The notes under the pieces are model-generated. The model searched no databases, had not been told where the DNA came from, and saw only the letters and a program-made list of their open reading frames with translations. A stretch of DNA of 46,745 nt from Streptomyces sp. yr375 (GTDB lineage: Bacteria; Actinomycetota; Actinomycetes; Streptomycetales; Streptomycetaceae). The DNA is taken from positions 1 to 46,745 of the forward strand of contig NZ_FOFF01000060.1 of assembly GCF_900110755.1 (NCBI RefSeq), in the 5' to 3' direction. Below, in pieces: positions 8,591 through 16,399 of this stretch (positions are counted from its first letter, which is position 1; each line of letters begins with the position of its first letter). Made by a program: the position numbers and the translations under genes.

Positions 8591-9163
8591 ATGACCAACA
8601 TTCCCGTGACCACCTGGTCCCTGGAGCAGACCGACCCGGCCGACCTCCTCCCGGCCGCCGCGCCCGAGGGCGACGTCCGGGTCGTCCGCTCCGAGGTCCC
8701 CTCCCCCGAGTTCAGCCGTTTCCTGTACGCGTCCGTCGGCGGGGACGTCCGCTGGATCGACCGGCTGCGCTGGACGTACGCGCAGTGGCGGGAGCATCTG
8801 GCGCGGCCGGGCGTCGAGACCTGGGTCGCGTACGACCGGGGCACGCCGGCCGGCTACGTGGAGCTGGAGCCGCAGGACGACGGGGTCGTGGAGATCGTCT
8901 ACTTCGGGCTGCTCCCGGCCTTCCGGGGGCGGGGGATCGGCGGCCATCTGCTGTCGTACGGCGCTGCCCGCGCGTGGGAGCTGGCGGACCGCTGGCCCGG
9001 GCTGCCGCAGACCAAGCGGGTGTGGCTGCACACGTGCAGCCTGGACGGCGAGCACGCCATGGACAACTACCAGCGGCGCGGTTTCAAGCTGTTCGACACC
9101 GAGGTCGAGGAGAAACCCGAGGTGTCCGCGCCGGGCCCCTGGCCGGGTGCCTTCCCGTCCTGA
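8591..9163 (+). CDS. GNAT-family N-acetyltransferase
   Basis: 190 residues from ATG 8591; a GTG at 8570, overlapping the previous stop, would add 7. The acetyl-CoA-binding motif A is VVEIVYFGLLPAFRGRGIGG (R/Q-x-x-G-x-G/A type), followed by LLSYGAARAWEL and the C-terminal NYQRRGFKLFDTE. The acceptor substrate is not predictable. Overlap or near overlap with the secreted-protein gene suggests co-transcription. Confidence 0.85.
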   Translation: MTNIPVTTWSLEQTDPADLLPAAAPEGDVRVVRSEVPSPEFSRFLYASVGGDVRWIDRLRWTYAQWREHLARPGVETWVAYDRGTPAGYVELEPQDDGVVEIVYFGLLPAFRGRGIGGHLLSYGAARAWELADRWPGLPQTKRVWLHTCSLDGEHAMDNYQRRGFKLFDTEVEEKPEVSAPGPWPGAFPS

Positions 9164-9209
9164 CCTGTGGACAAGCCTCCGCGCGCGTGATGTGATCGAC
9201 GCCACCACT

Positions 9210-9266
9210 GTCTCGCATATCGAGACCAGGGTGTCCGCATCTCGGACGAAGCTGGACTGTGTCCAG
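9210..9266. promoter_or_regulatory. Three successive dyads, candidate operators of the sulfur operon
   Basis: Three perfect inverted repeats lie in a row: GTCTCG-CATAT-CGAGAC (9210-9226), GTCCG-CATCT-CGGAC (9233-9247) and CTGGAC-TGT-GTCCAG (9252-9266). The first two share the GTC..CG-CATMT-CG..GAC pattern. They end 22 bases before the leader-peptide start codon, so they likely overlap the promoter of the sirA operon and bind a dimeric repressor or activator. The regulator is not encoded in the window, as far as I can tell. Confidence 0.6.
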
Positions 9267-9288
9267 AACGCCGTGACACGCTTTCGTC

Positions 9289-9372
9289 ATGTCCGGAACT
9301 GGAATTGCCTTGGTGAGTCGGCGGCACGTCGACCTTTGCCGCATGTCCAGCGCCATCTGTCCGGCGCGCTGA
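9289..9372 (+). CDS. Cis-acting leader peptide upstream of sulfite reductase
   Basis: A 27-codon ORF, ATG 9289 to TGA 9372, encoding a peptide that contains LVSRRHVDLCRMSSAIC. This RRHVDL-x-R plus Ser/Cys signature is the one annotated in many actinobacteria as a putative leader peptide upstream of sulfur genes. Cys17 and Cys24 fit the idea that translation senses cysteine supply. No Shine-Dalgarno is visible before the ATG, so the transcript may be leaderless. A strong hairpin follows at 9425-9448 and sirA starts at 9499. Cysteine-responsive attenuation by such short ORFs is known in mycobacteria; its operation here is inferred. Confidence 0.8.
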   Translation: MSGTGIALVSRRHVDLCRMSSAICPAR

Positions 9373-9424
9373 GCCGCACCGCCGCCGCTTTCCGACGTTC
9401 CGCCCTCCTCCCCGCGCAACGCCG

Positions 9425-9448
9425 CGCACGCATGCCTCCATGCGTGCG
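9425..9448 (+). promoter_or_regulatory. Perfect hairpin between leader peptide and sirA
   Basis: CGCACGCATG (9425-9434) and CATGCGTGCG (9439-9448) form a perfect 10-bp stem with a 4-base CCTC loop. It lies 52 bases after the leader stop and 50 bases before the sirA start. There is no U-tract, so it may act as a Rho-type attenuator element, a pause site or an mRNA structure competing with another fold. Confidence 0.55.
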
Positions 9449-9498
9449 TACGCGCAGGTCAGAGCCGCTTCCCGCCTGTCCCGAAGGACGTATCTTCC

Positions 9499-11196
9499 AT
9501 GGCCGCCACCCCGCAGAACCCTGCCGCCGAGACTCCCCGCCGCAAGGTGAGCCGTCACCGCGGTGAGGGCCAGTGGGCCGCGGGGCACTTCACCCCGCTG
9601 AACGGCAACGAGCAGTTCAAGAAGGACGACGACGGTCTCAACGTACGGACACGCATTGAGACGATCTACTCCAAGCGCGGGTTCGACTCGATCGACCCGA
9701 ACGACCTGCGCGGCCGGATGCGCTGGTGGGGGCTGTACACCCAGCGCAAGCCCGGGATCGACGGCGGCAAGACCGCGATCCTGGAGCCGGAGGAGCTGGA
9801 CGACAAGTACTTCATGCTGCGCGTGCGCATCGACGGCGGCCGGCTCACCACCGAGCAGCTCAGGGTGATCGGCGAGATCTCGCAGGAGTTCGCCCGCGGC
9901 ACCGCGGACATCACCGACCGGCAGAACATCCAGTACCACTGGATCCGCATCGAGGACGTGCCGGAGATCTGGCACCGCCTGGAGGCGGTCGGCCTGTCCA
10001 CCACCGAGGCCTGCGGCGACACGCCCCGCGTGATCATCGGCTCGCCGGTGGCCGGCATCGCCGAGGACGAGATCATCGACGGCACCCCGGCCATCGACGA
10101 GATCCACCGCCGGATCATCGGCAACAAGGACTTCTCGAACCTGCCCCGCAAGTTCAAGTCCGCGGTCTCCGGCTCGCCGCTGCTGGACGTGGCGCACGAG
10201 ATCAACGACATCGCGTTCGTCGGGGTGCGCCACCCCGAGCACGGCCCCGGCTTCGACGTCTGGGTCGGCGGCGGTCTGTCCACCAACCCGAAGATCGGCC
10301 AGCGCCTCGGCGCGTGGGTCCCGCTCGCCGAGGTCCCGGACGTCTACGAGGGCGTCATCTCGATCTTCCGCGACCACGGCTACCGGCGGCTGCGCACCCG
10401 CGCCCGCCTGAAGTTCCTGCTCGCCGACTGGGGCGTCGAGAAGTTCCGGCAGATCCTGGAGGACGACTACCTCCGGCGCAAGCTGATCGACGGCCCGGCC
10501 CCCGACCAGCCGGTGGCCCGCTGGCGCGACCACGTCGGCGTGCACCGGCAGCAGGACGGCCTCTTCTACGTCGGTTTCGCCCCGCGCGTCGGCCGTGTGG
10601 ACGGCGCGACCCTGACGAAGATCGCGGAGCTGGCCGAGGCGCACGGCTCGGGCCGGGTCCGTACCACCGTCGAGCAGAAGATGATCGTCCTCGACGTCGC
10701 GCAGGACCAGGTCGAGTCGCTGGTCGAGGCGCTGGAAGCGCTGGACCTGACCGCCAAGCCCTCCACGTTCCGGCGCGGCACCATGGCCTGCACCGGCATC
10801 GAGTACTGCAAGCTCGCCATCGTCGAGACCAAGGCGCGCGGCTCCCAGCTCATCGACGAACTGGAGCGCCGCATCCCGGAGTTCGACGAGCCGATCACCA
10901 TCAACATCAACGGCTGCCCGAACGCCTGCGCCCGGATCCAGGTCGCGGACATCGGCCTCAAGGGCCAACTGGTCCTCGACGACCGGGGCGAGCAGGTCGA
11001 GGGCTTCCAGGTGCACCTGGGCGGCGCGCTCGGTCTGGAAGCCGGTTTCGGCCGCAAGGTCCGTGGTCTGAAGGTCACTTCGGACGAGCTGCCGGACTAC
11101 GTGGAGCGGGTGCTGAAGCGGTTCCAGGCGGAGCGCGAGGACGGCGAGCGGTTCGCCGCCTGGGCCTCGCGCGCCAGCGAGGAGTCCCTCTCATGA
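9499..11196 (+). CDS. sirA: Ferredoxin-dependent sulfite (nitrite/sulfite) reductase
   Basis: 565 residues, the siroheme/[4Fe-4S] enzyme that reduces sulfite to sulfide. Two nitrite/sulfite-reductase repeats are visible. The cluster ligands are Cys431 and Cys437 (CTGIEYC) and Cys473 and Cys477 (CPNAC). Tyr80 (WWGLYTQRKPG) and Cys172 (TTEACGDTPR) have the same 92-residue spacing as the Tyr-Cys pair cross-linked in the Mycobacterium tuberculosis homologue, which points to sulfite rather than nitrite as substrate. The start is ATG 9499 with GAAGGAC upstream. It is the first large gene of the sulfur operon; its stop overlaps the next ATG (ATGA). Siroheme supply probably involves the CbiX-type gene at 18068. 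Confidence 0.93.
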   Translation: MAATPQNPAAETPRRKVSRHRGEGQWAAGHFTPLNGNEQFKKDDDGLNVRTRIETIYSKRGFDSIDPNDLRGRMRWWGLYTQRKPGIDGGKTAILEPEELDDKYFMLRVRIDGGRLTTEQLRVIGEISQEFARGTADITDRQNIQYHWIRIEDVPEIWHRLEAVGLSTTEACGDTPRVIIGSPVAGIAEDEIIDGTPAIDEIHRRIIGNKDFSNLPRKFKSAVSGSPLLDVAHEINDIAFVGVRHPEHGPGFDVWVGGGLSTNPKIGQRLGAWVPLAEVPDVYEGVISIFRDHGYRRLRTRARLKFLLADWGVEKFRQILEDDYLRRKLIDGPAPDQPVARWRDHVGVHRQQDGLFYVGFAPRVGRVDGATLTKIAELAEAHGSGRVRTTVEQKMIVLDVAQDQVESLVEALEALDLTAKPSTFRRGTMACTGIEYCKLAIVETKARGSQLIDELERRIPEFDEPITININGCPNACARIQVADIGLKGQLVLDDRGEQVEGFQVHLGGALGLEAGFGRKVRGLKVTSDELPDYVERVLKRFQAEREDGERFAAWASRASEESLS

Positions 11197-11372
11197 GCGA
11201 GCGGGCCGCACCTTTCTACTGCCCCTACTGCGGCGACGAGGACCTGCGTCCGAACGAGCAGGGTCACGGCGCCTGGGAATGCGCCGCGTGCAACCGCGCC
11301 TTCCAGTTGAAGTTCCTCGGGCTGCTCGCACGGGGCGTTCAGCGAGCCGACGACGGAGGGGACCGGATATGA
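11193..11372 (+). CDS. Small zinc-ribbon protein within the sulfite reductase operon
   Basis: A 59-residue protein joined by ATGA overlaps both to sirA upstream and to cysH downstream, so it is tightly co-translated. It has two CxxC knuckles, CPYC (Cys10, Cys13) and CAAC (Cys30, Cys33), separated by 16 residues and followed by RAFQLKF, a typical rubredoxin-like or zinc-ribbon layout. The function is unknown. Its position suggests a structural or electron-transfer partner of the sulfite or APS reductase, or a metallochaperone. An iron-binding rubredoxin-like role is possible but its spacer is short. Confidence 0.85.
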   Translation: MSERAAPFYCPYCGDEDLRPNEQGHGAWECAACNRAFQLKFLGLLARGVQRADDGGDRI

Positions 11373-12079
11373 CGACGGCTCAGAAAGGCCGTACGAACGA
11401 CGAGTTGAAGCTGCTCGCCGAGCAGGCGGGCCGTGAGCTGGAGGACGCCTCCGCGCTGGAGATCCTCCAGTGGGCGGTGGACACCTTCGGCGAGCGGTTC
11501 TGCGTGACGTCCTCCATGGAGGACGCCGTCGTCGCGCACCTGGCGTCGCGGGTCCGCAAGGGCGTGGACGTGGTGTTCCTCGACACCGGCTACCACTTCC
11601 CCGAGACGATCGGCACCCGGGACGCGGTCGAGGCCGTGATGGACGTCAACGTCATCACGCTCACCCCGCGTCGGACGGTCGCCGAGCAGGACGCCGAGTT
11701 CGGGCCGAAGCTGCACGACCGCGACCCCGACCTGTGCTGCAAGCTGCGCAAGGTGCAGCCGCTGGAGGAGGGCCTCGCCGGTTACTCGGCGTGGGCGACC
11801 GGGCTGCGCCGCGACGAGTCGCCGACCCGGGCGAACACGCCCGTCGTCGGTTGGGACGATAAGCGGCAGAAGGTCAAGATCTCCCCTATCGCCCGATGGA
11901 CCCAGGACGACGTCGACGCGTACGTTGCCGAGCACGGCGTGCTGACCAACCCGCTGTTGATGGACGGTTACGCCTCGGTCGGCTGCGCCCCCTGCACGCG
12001 CCGGGTCCTCGACGGTGAGGACGCGCGCGCCGGCCGCTGGGCGGGACGTGCGAAGACCGAGTGCGGACTGCACGGCTGA
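11369..12079 (+). CDS. cysH: Adenylyl-sulfate (APS/PAPS) reductase
   Basis: 236 residues, starting at ATG 11369 (ATGA overlap). The PP-loop-type fold has VTSSMEDAV near residue 46 and LDTGYHFPET near 71. The cysteine set Cys123-Cys124 and Cys206-x-x-Cys209 is that of the [4Fe-4S] reductases that prefer APS over PAPS, as in other actinobacteria. The catalytic Cys232 lies in the C-terminal KTECGLH motif. The enzyme reduces activated sulfate to sulfite for SirA using thioredoxin. With cysC also present, the operon can make PAPS too, so the true substrate should be tested. Confidence 0.92.
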   Translation: MTTAQKGRTNDELKLLAEQAGRELEDASALEILQWAVDTFGERFCVTSSMEDAVVAHLASRVRKGVDVVFLDTGYHFPETIGTRDAVEAVMDVNVITLTPRRTVAEQDAEFGPKLHDRDPDLCCKLRKVQPLEEGLAGYSAWATGLRRDESPTRANTPVVGWDDKRQKVKISPIARWTQDDVDAYVAEHGVLTNPLLMDGYASVGCAPCTRRVLDGEDARAGRWAGRAKTECGLHG

Positions 12080-12120
12080 TCACGATGACCGCGACCGGCA
12101 CCACCCCGTCCGCCCCCCGC

Positions 12121-12171
12121 ACTTCCCAGACTTCCCCTTCCTTCTCAACTGCCCCTGCTTTCCCTCCTTCT
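12121..12171 (+). other. Pyrimidine-rich tract between cysH and cysC
   Basis: About 50 bases of almost pure C/T on the coding strand lie in the cysH-cysC gap, just before the cysC ribosome-binding site. Such an unstructured C/U-rich stretch in mRNA could be a Rho entry site, an RNA-binding site or a processing point inside the operon. Confidence 0.4.
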
Positions 12172-12189
12172 ACGAACCGGGAGAACCAC

Positions 12190-12726
12190 GTGACGACCGG
12201 AGCCACCGTCTGGCTCACGGGTCTGCCGAGTGCCGGCAAGACCACCATCGCCCGCGAGCTGGCCGACCGGCTGCGTGCGGAGGGCCACCTCGTCGAGGTG
12301 CTCGACGGCGACGAGATCCGCGAGTTCATCTCCGCGGGCCTCGGCTTCAGCCGCGAGGACCGGCACGTCAACGTCCAACGCATCGGTTTCCTGGCCGAGT
12401 TGCTCGCCCGCAACGGTGTGAAGGCACTTGTGCCGGTGATCGCGCCGTACGCGGACAGCCGTACGGCGGTGCGCGAGCGCCACGAGAAGAGCGGGACCGC
12501 CTACCTGGAGGTGTATGTGGCGACTCCGGTCGAGGTGTGCTCGGTGCGGGACGTGAAGGGCCTGTACGCCAAGCAGGCGGCGGGCGAGCTGTCCGGGCTC
12601 ACCGGCGTCGACGACCCGTACGAGACGCCCGAGGCGCCCGATCTGCGCATCGAGTCCCAGGACCAGACCGTGCAGGAGTCCGCGGCGTCGCTGTACGCCC
12701 TGCTCAGCGAGAGGGGACTGGCATGA
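12190..12726 (+). CDS. cysC: Adenylyl-sulfate kinase
   Basis: 178 residues from GTG 12190, preceded by GGGAG; longer in-frame starts would translate the pyrimidine tract. The P-loop is GLPSAGKTT (residues 11-19), followed by DGDEIREF (39-46) and VNVQRIGFLAELLARNG. In the segment VIAPYADSRTAVRE the serine that is phosphorylated in some APS kinases (ISP) is Ala, as I recall for many actinobacterial enzymes. It makes PAPS from APS. The stop overlaps the cysD start (ATGA). Confidence 0.92.
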   Translation: MTTGATVWLTGLPSAGKTTIARELADRLRAEGHLVEVLDGDEIREFISAGLGFSREDRHVNVQRIGFLAELLARNGVKALVPVIAPYADSRTAVRERHEKSGTAYLEVYVATPVEVCSVRDVKGLYAKQAAGELSGLTGVDDPYETPEAPDLRIESQDQTVQESAASLYALLSERGLA

Positions 12727-13661
12727 CGACGACCGTCGCCACGGCCAAGGAGGGCACGGCGGGCCCGTACGCCCTCAGCCATCTGGACGCCCTGGAGTCC
12801 GAGGCGGTGCACATCTTCCGCGAGGTGGCGGGGGAGTTCGAGAACCCGGTGATCCTGTTCTCCGGCGGCAAGGACTCCATCGTCATGCTGCACCTCGCGC
12901 TGAAGGCGTTCGCCCCCGCGGCGATCCCCTTCTCGCTGCTGCACGTGGACACCGGACACAACTTCCCCGACGTGCTCGAATACCGCGACCGGGTGGTCGC
13001 CGCGCACGGGCTGCGCCTGCATGTGGCGTCCGTGCAGGACTACATCGACCGCGGTGTGCTGAAGGAACGTCCCGACGGCACCCGCAACCCGCTGCAGACG
13101 CTGCCGCTGACCGAGAAGATCCAGTCGGAGAAGTTCGACGCGGTCTTCGGCGGCGGGCGGCGCGACGAGGAGAAGGCCCGCGCGAAGGAGCGGGTGTTCT
13201 CGCTGCGCGACGAGTTCTCCCAGTGGGACCCGCGCCGCCAGCGCCCCGAGCTGTGGAACCTCTACAACGGGCGGCACGCGCCCGGCGAGCACGTCCGCGT
13301 GTTCCCGCTGAGCAACTGGACCGAGCTCGACGTCTGGCAGTACATCGCCCGCGAGGGCATCGAACTGCCCGAGATCTACTTCGCGCACGAGCGGGAGGTG
13401 TTCGCGCGCGGCGGGATGTGGCTGACCGCCGGCGAGTGGGGCGGCCCCAAGGACGGCGAGAGCGTCGAGAAGCGCCTCGTCCGCTACCGCACCGTCGGTG
13501 ACATGTCCTGCACCGGCGCCGTCGACTCCGACGCGGTGACGCTGGACGACGTCATCGCCGAGATCGCCGCCTCCCGGCTCACCGAGCGCGGCGCGACCCG
13601 CGCCGACGACAAGCTCTCCGAAGCCGCGATGGAAGACCGCAAGCGCGAGGGGTACTTCTAA
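12723..13661 (+). CDS. cysD: Sulfate adenylyltransferase subunit 2
   Basis: 312 residues. The PP-loop SGGKDS (residues 47-52) lies in NPVILFSGGKDSIVMLHLAL and is followed by LLHVDTGHNFPDVLEYRD, FGGGRRDEEKARAKER and the C-terminal REGYF, all typical of CysD. It forms the adenylyl-transfer subunit of ATP sulfurylase with CysN, which begins 2 bases after its stop. Confidence 0.95.
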   Translation: MTTTVATAKEGTAGPYALSHLDALESEAVHIFREVAGEFENPVILFSGGKDSIVMLHLALKAFAPAAIPFSLLHVDTGHNFPDVLEYRDRVVAAHGLRLHVASVQDYIDRGVLKERPDGTRNPLQTLPLTEKIQSEKFDAVFGGGRRDEEKARAKERVFSLRDEFSQWDPRRQRPELWNLYNGRHAPGEHVRVFPLSNWTELDVWQYIAREGIELPEIYFAHEREVFARGGMWLTAGEWGGPKDGESVEKRLVRYRTVGDMSCTGAVDSDAVTLDDVIAEIAASRLTERGATRADDKLSEAAMEDRKREGYF

Positions 13662-13663
13662 CC

Positions 13664-14998
13664 ATGAGCACGATCACCGCCGAGGAGCTCTCGGCCACGA
13701 CCCTGCTGCGGTTCGCCACCGCGGGTTCCGTCGACGACGGCAAGTCCACCCTGGTGGGCCGGCTGCTGCACGACTCCAAGTCGATCCTCACCGACCAGTT
13801 GGAGGCCGTCGAGCGGGTCTCGGCGAGCCGCGGCCAGGACGCCCCCGACCTGGCGCTGCTCACCGACGGGCTGCGCGCCGAGCGCGAGCAGGGCATCACC
13901 ATCGACGTGGCCTACCGCTACTTCGCCACGCTCAAGCGGCGGTTCATCCTCGCCGACACGCCCGGTCACGTGCAGTACACCCGCAACATGGTGACGGGTG
14001 CCTCCACGGCCGAGCTGACGGTGATCCTCGTCGACGCCCGCAACGGGGTCGTGGAGCAGACCCGCCGGCACGCGGCGATCGCGGCGCTGCTGCGGGTCCC
14101 GCACGTCGTGCTCGCCGTCAACAAGATGGACCTCGTCGAGTACCGGGAGAGCGTGTTCGCGGCGATCGCCGAGGAGTTCACGGCGTACGCGAGCGAGCTG
14201 GGCGTGCCCGAGGTCACCGCGATCCCGATCTCGGCGCTCGCCGGGGACAACGTGGTGGACCCGTCGGCGAACATGGACTGGTACGGCGGCCCGACCTTCC
14301 TGGAGCACCTGGAGACCGTCCCGGTCAGTCACGACCTGGCGCACTGCCACGCGCGGCTGCCCGTGCAGTACGTGATCCGGCCGCAGACCGCCGAGCACCC
14401 CGACTACCGGGGCTACGCGGGGCAGATCGCGGCCGGCACCTTCCGGGTGGGCGAGGCGGTCACCGTCCTGCCGTCCGGCCGTACGTCGACGATCTCCGGC
14501 ATCGACCTGCTGGGCGAGCCGGTGGACGCGGCGTGGACGACGCAGTCGGTGACGGTGCTGCTCGCGGACGACGTCGACATCTCGCGCGGCGACCTGATCG
14601 TGCCGACCAAGGACGCGCCGGCCGTCACGCAGGACGTCGAGGCGACCGTGTGCCATGTCGCCGACCAGCCGCTGACCGTCGGGCACCGGGTGCTGATCAA
14701 GCACGGCACCCGTACGGTCAAGGCGATCGTCCAGGACATCCCGTCCCGTCTCACGCTCGACGACCTGTCCCTGCACCCGCACCCGGGACAGCTCGTCGCC
14801 AACGACATCGGCCGGGTGAAGATCCGCACCGCGGTGCCGCTGCCGGTGGACTCCTACGCGGACTCGCGCCGCACCGGCTCGTTCATCCTGATCGACCCGG
14901 CCGACGGCACCACGCTCACCGCCGGCATGGTCGGCGAGTCGTTCGCGTCGCCGGTGCCGGTCAAGGACGAGTCCGACGACGACGGTTGGGACTTCTGA
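13664..14998 (+). CDS. cysN: Sulfate adenylyltransferase subunit 1 (GTPase)
   Basis: 444 residues, an EF-Tu-like GTPase subunit that drives sulfate adenylylation. G1 is GSVDDGKST (residues 21-29), G3 DTPGHVQ, G4 NKMD, followed by beta-barrel domains and ending DDDGWDF. It is not fused to CysC, which is a separate gene here. It is followed by a 34-codon ORF and then the ABC importer. Confidence 0.95.
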   Translation: MSTITAEELSATTLLRFATAGSVDDGKSTLVGRLLHDSKSILTDQLEAVERVSASRGQDAPDLALLTDGLRAEREQGITIDVAYRYFATLKRRFILADTPGHVQYTRNMVTGASTAELTVILVDARNGVVEQTRRHAAIAALLRVPHVVLAVNKMDLVEYRESVFAAIAEEFTAYASELGVPEVTAIPISALAGDNVVDPSANMDWYGGPTFLEHLETVPVSHDLAHCHARLPVQYVIRPQTAEHPDYRGYAGQIAAGTFRVGEAVTVLPSGRTSTISGIDLLGEPVDAAWTTQSVTVLLADDVDISRGDLIVPTKDAPAVTQDVEATVCHVADQPLTVGHRVLIKHGTRTVKAIVQDIPSRLTLDDLSLHPHPGQLVANDIGRVKIRTAVPLPVDSYADSRRTGSFILIDPADGTTLTAGMVGESFASPVPVKDESDDDGWDF

Positions 14999-15001
14999 GC
15001 C

Positions 15002-15106
15002 ATGAACTCACCCGATTTCTACTCGACGTTCGCGAAGGAGGGCGGCCGCATCGGCAGCGGCGCCCTCGGCAGCGGGCAGGGCGGAGTGGCCCGATGTGCG
15101 CTCTGA
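15002..15106 (+). CDS. Possible small protein after cysN
   Basis: A 34-codon ORF starting 3 bases after the cysN stop (peptide begins MNSPDFYSTFAKEGGRIGSG). It has no recognised domain. Position and clean start suggest translational coupling, but it could be spurious or a decayed remnant. The rest of the gap to 15234 holds only another short frame starting at 15094 (33 codons), which I do not support. Confidence 0.3.
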   Translation: MNSPDFYSTFAKEGGRIGSGALGSGQGGVARCAL

Positions 15107-15234
15107 CGTACGCGCACCGCCTGCGCGCCCTGTCCCCCCACCCGACGTCCCGGAAGCGACGAAGACCCTTTGCCGATCTCCCGGCCACGACCTGAAACCC
15201 CGTGACCGCCGGGCCAACGAGAGGAATTCCTCCC

Positions 15235-16347
15235 GTGCCTGTCCACCGCTCCGCCCTCCTTCGCCGCGGCCTCGCCGTCGTCGCCGCTCTTCCCCTGCTC
15301 ACCCTGGCCGCCTGCGGCTACGGTTCCGAGTCCAAGGCCGACAACACCAACGAGAAGGTCGCCGCCGGCTCGCAGAAGATCGACGGGCTCGACACCGTCA
15401 AGATCGGCTACTTCGGCAACCTGACCCACGGGACCGCGCTCGTCGGCCGTGAACAGGGCATCTTCCAGAAGGCGTTGGGCGCGACCAAGGCGTCGTACGC
15501 CACCTTCAACGCCGGTCCGTCGGAGATCGAGGCGCTGAACGCCGGGTCCATCGACATCGGCTGGATCGGCCCCTCCCCGTCGATCAACGGCTACACCAAG
15601 TCCGACGGCAAGAGCCTGCGCATCATCGGCGGTTCGGCGTCCGGCGGCGTGAAGCTCGTGGTCGACCCGGACAAGATCAAGTCCCTGAAGGACGTCAAGG
15701 GCAAGAAGATCGCCACGCCGCAGCTCGGCAACACGCAGGACGTGGCGTTCCTCAACTGGATCGCGGAGCAGGGCTGGAAGGTCGACGCGCAGAGCGGCAA
15801 GGGTGACGTCACCGTCGTGCGCAGCGACAACAAGGTGACGCCGGACGCCTTCAAGGCCGGTTCGCTCGACGGCGCGTGGGTGCCGGAGCCGACCGCGTCG
15901 AAGCTGGTGGCCGAGGGCGGCAAGGTGCTGCTGGACGAGGCGTCGCTGTGGCCCGACAAGAAGTTCGTGATCACGAACATCATCGTGTCGCAGAAGTTCC
16001 TCACGGAGCACCCGAAGGTCGTCGAGGCCGTGCTGAAGGGCTCGGTCGACACCAACAAGTGGATCAACGCCAACCCGGCGGCGGCCAAGGCGGCGGCGAA
16101 CAAGCAGTTGGCTGCGGACTCCGGCAAGGCGCTGCCGACGAAGGTCCTGGACCCGGCGTGGGCGTCGATCCAGTTCATCAACGACCCGCTGGCCGCCACC
16201 CTCAGCACCGAGGCGGCGCACGCGGTCAAGGCGGGTCTGCTGAAGCAGCCCGACCTCAAGGGCATCTACGACCTGACGATCCTCAACAAGGTCCTCAAGG
16301 CCGAGGGCGAGTCCCCGGTCGCCGACGCCGGTCTCGGCGTCGGCTGA
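15235..16347 (+). CDS. Aliphatic sulfonate/taurine/nitrate-type ABC substrate-binding lipoprotein
   Basis: 370 residues from GTG 15235 with GAGAGG upstream. The signal peptide ends in the lipobox LAAC (Cys about 26). The mature protein begins like the SsuA/TauA/NrtA family: VKIGYFGNLTHGTALVG, then FNAGPSEIEALNAGSIDIGWIGPSPSINGY split over two strands of lobe 1, and later DGAWVPEP. Together with the ATPase and permease downstream it forms an importer, probably of sulfonates or sulfate esters given the operon. No TauD- or SsuD-type monooxygenase is in the window, so the exact sulfur source is not proven. Confidence 0.88.
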   Translation: MPVHRSALLRRGLAVVAALPLLTLAACGYGSESKADNTNEKVAAGSQKIDGLDTVKIGYFGNLTHGTALVGREQGIFQKALGATKASYATFNAGPSEIEALNAGSIDIGWIGPSPSINGYTKSDGKSLRIIGGSASGGVKLVVDPDKIKSLKDVKGKKIATPQLGNTQDVAFLNWIAEQGWKVDAQSGKGDVTVVRSDNKVTPDAFKAGSLDGAWVPEPTASKLVAEGGKVLLDEASLWPDKKFVITNIIVSQKFLTEHPKVVEAVLKGSVDTNKWINANPAAAKAAANKQLAADSGKALPTKVLDPAWASIQFINDPLAATLSTEAAHAVKAGLLKQPDLKGIYDLTILNKVLKAEGESPVADAGLGVG

Positions 16348-16399
16348 CCGGCGACCGGCCTACGACCGAAGTCCGATGAGTTCCCAGGAGGTGACGACC

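Noticed and set aside
9164..9498. SAM or cobalamin riboswitch upstream of sirA
   Set aside because: I find no conserved riboswitch core; the leader peptide, dyads and single hairpin explain the region better.
15094..15195. Second short ORF (33 codons) before the ABC lipoprotein gene as a leader peptide
   Set aside because: It lacks the RRHVDL signature and Cys cluster, and it overlaps the other short frame; not supportable.
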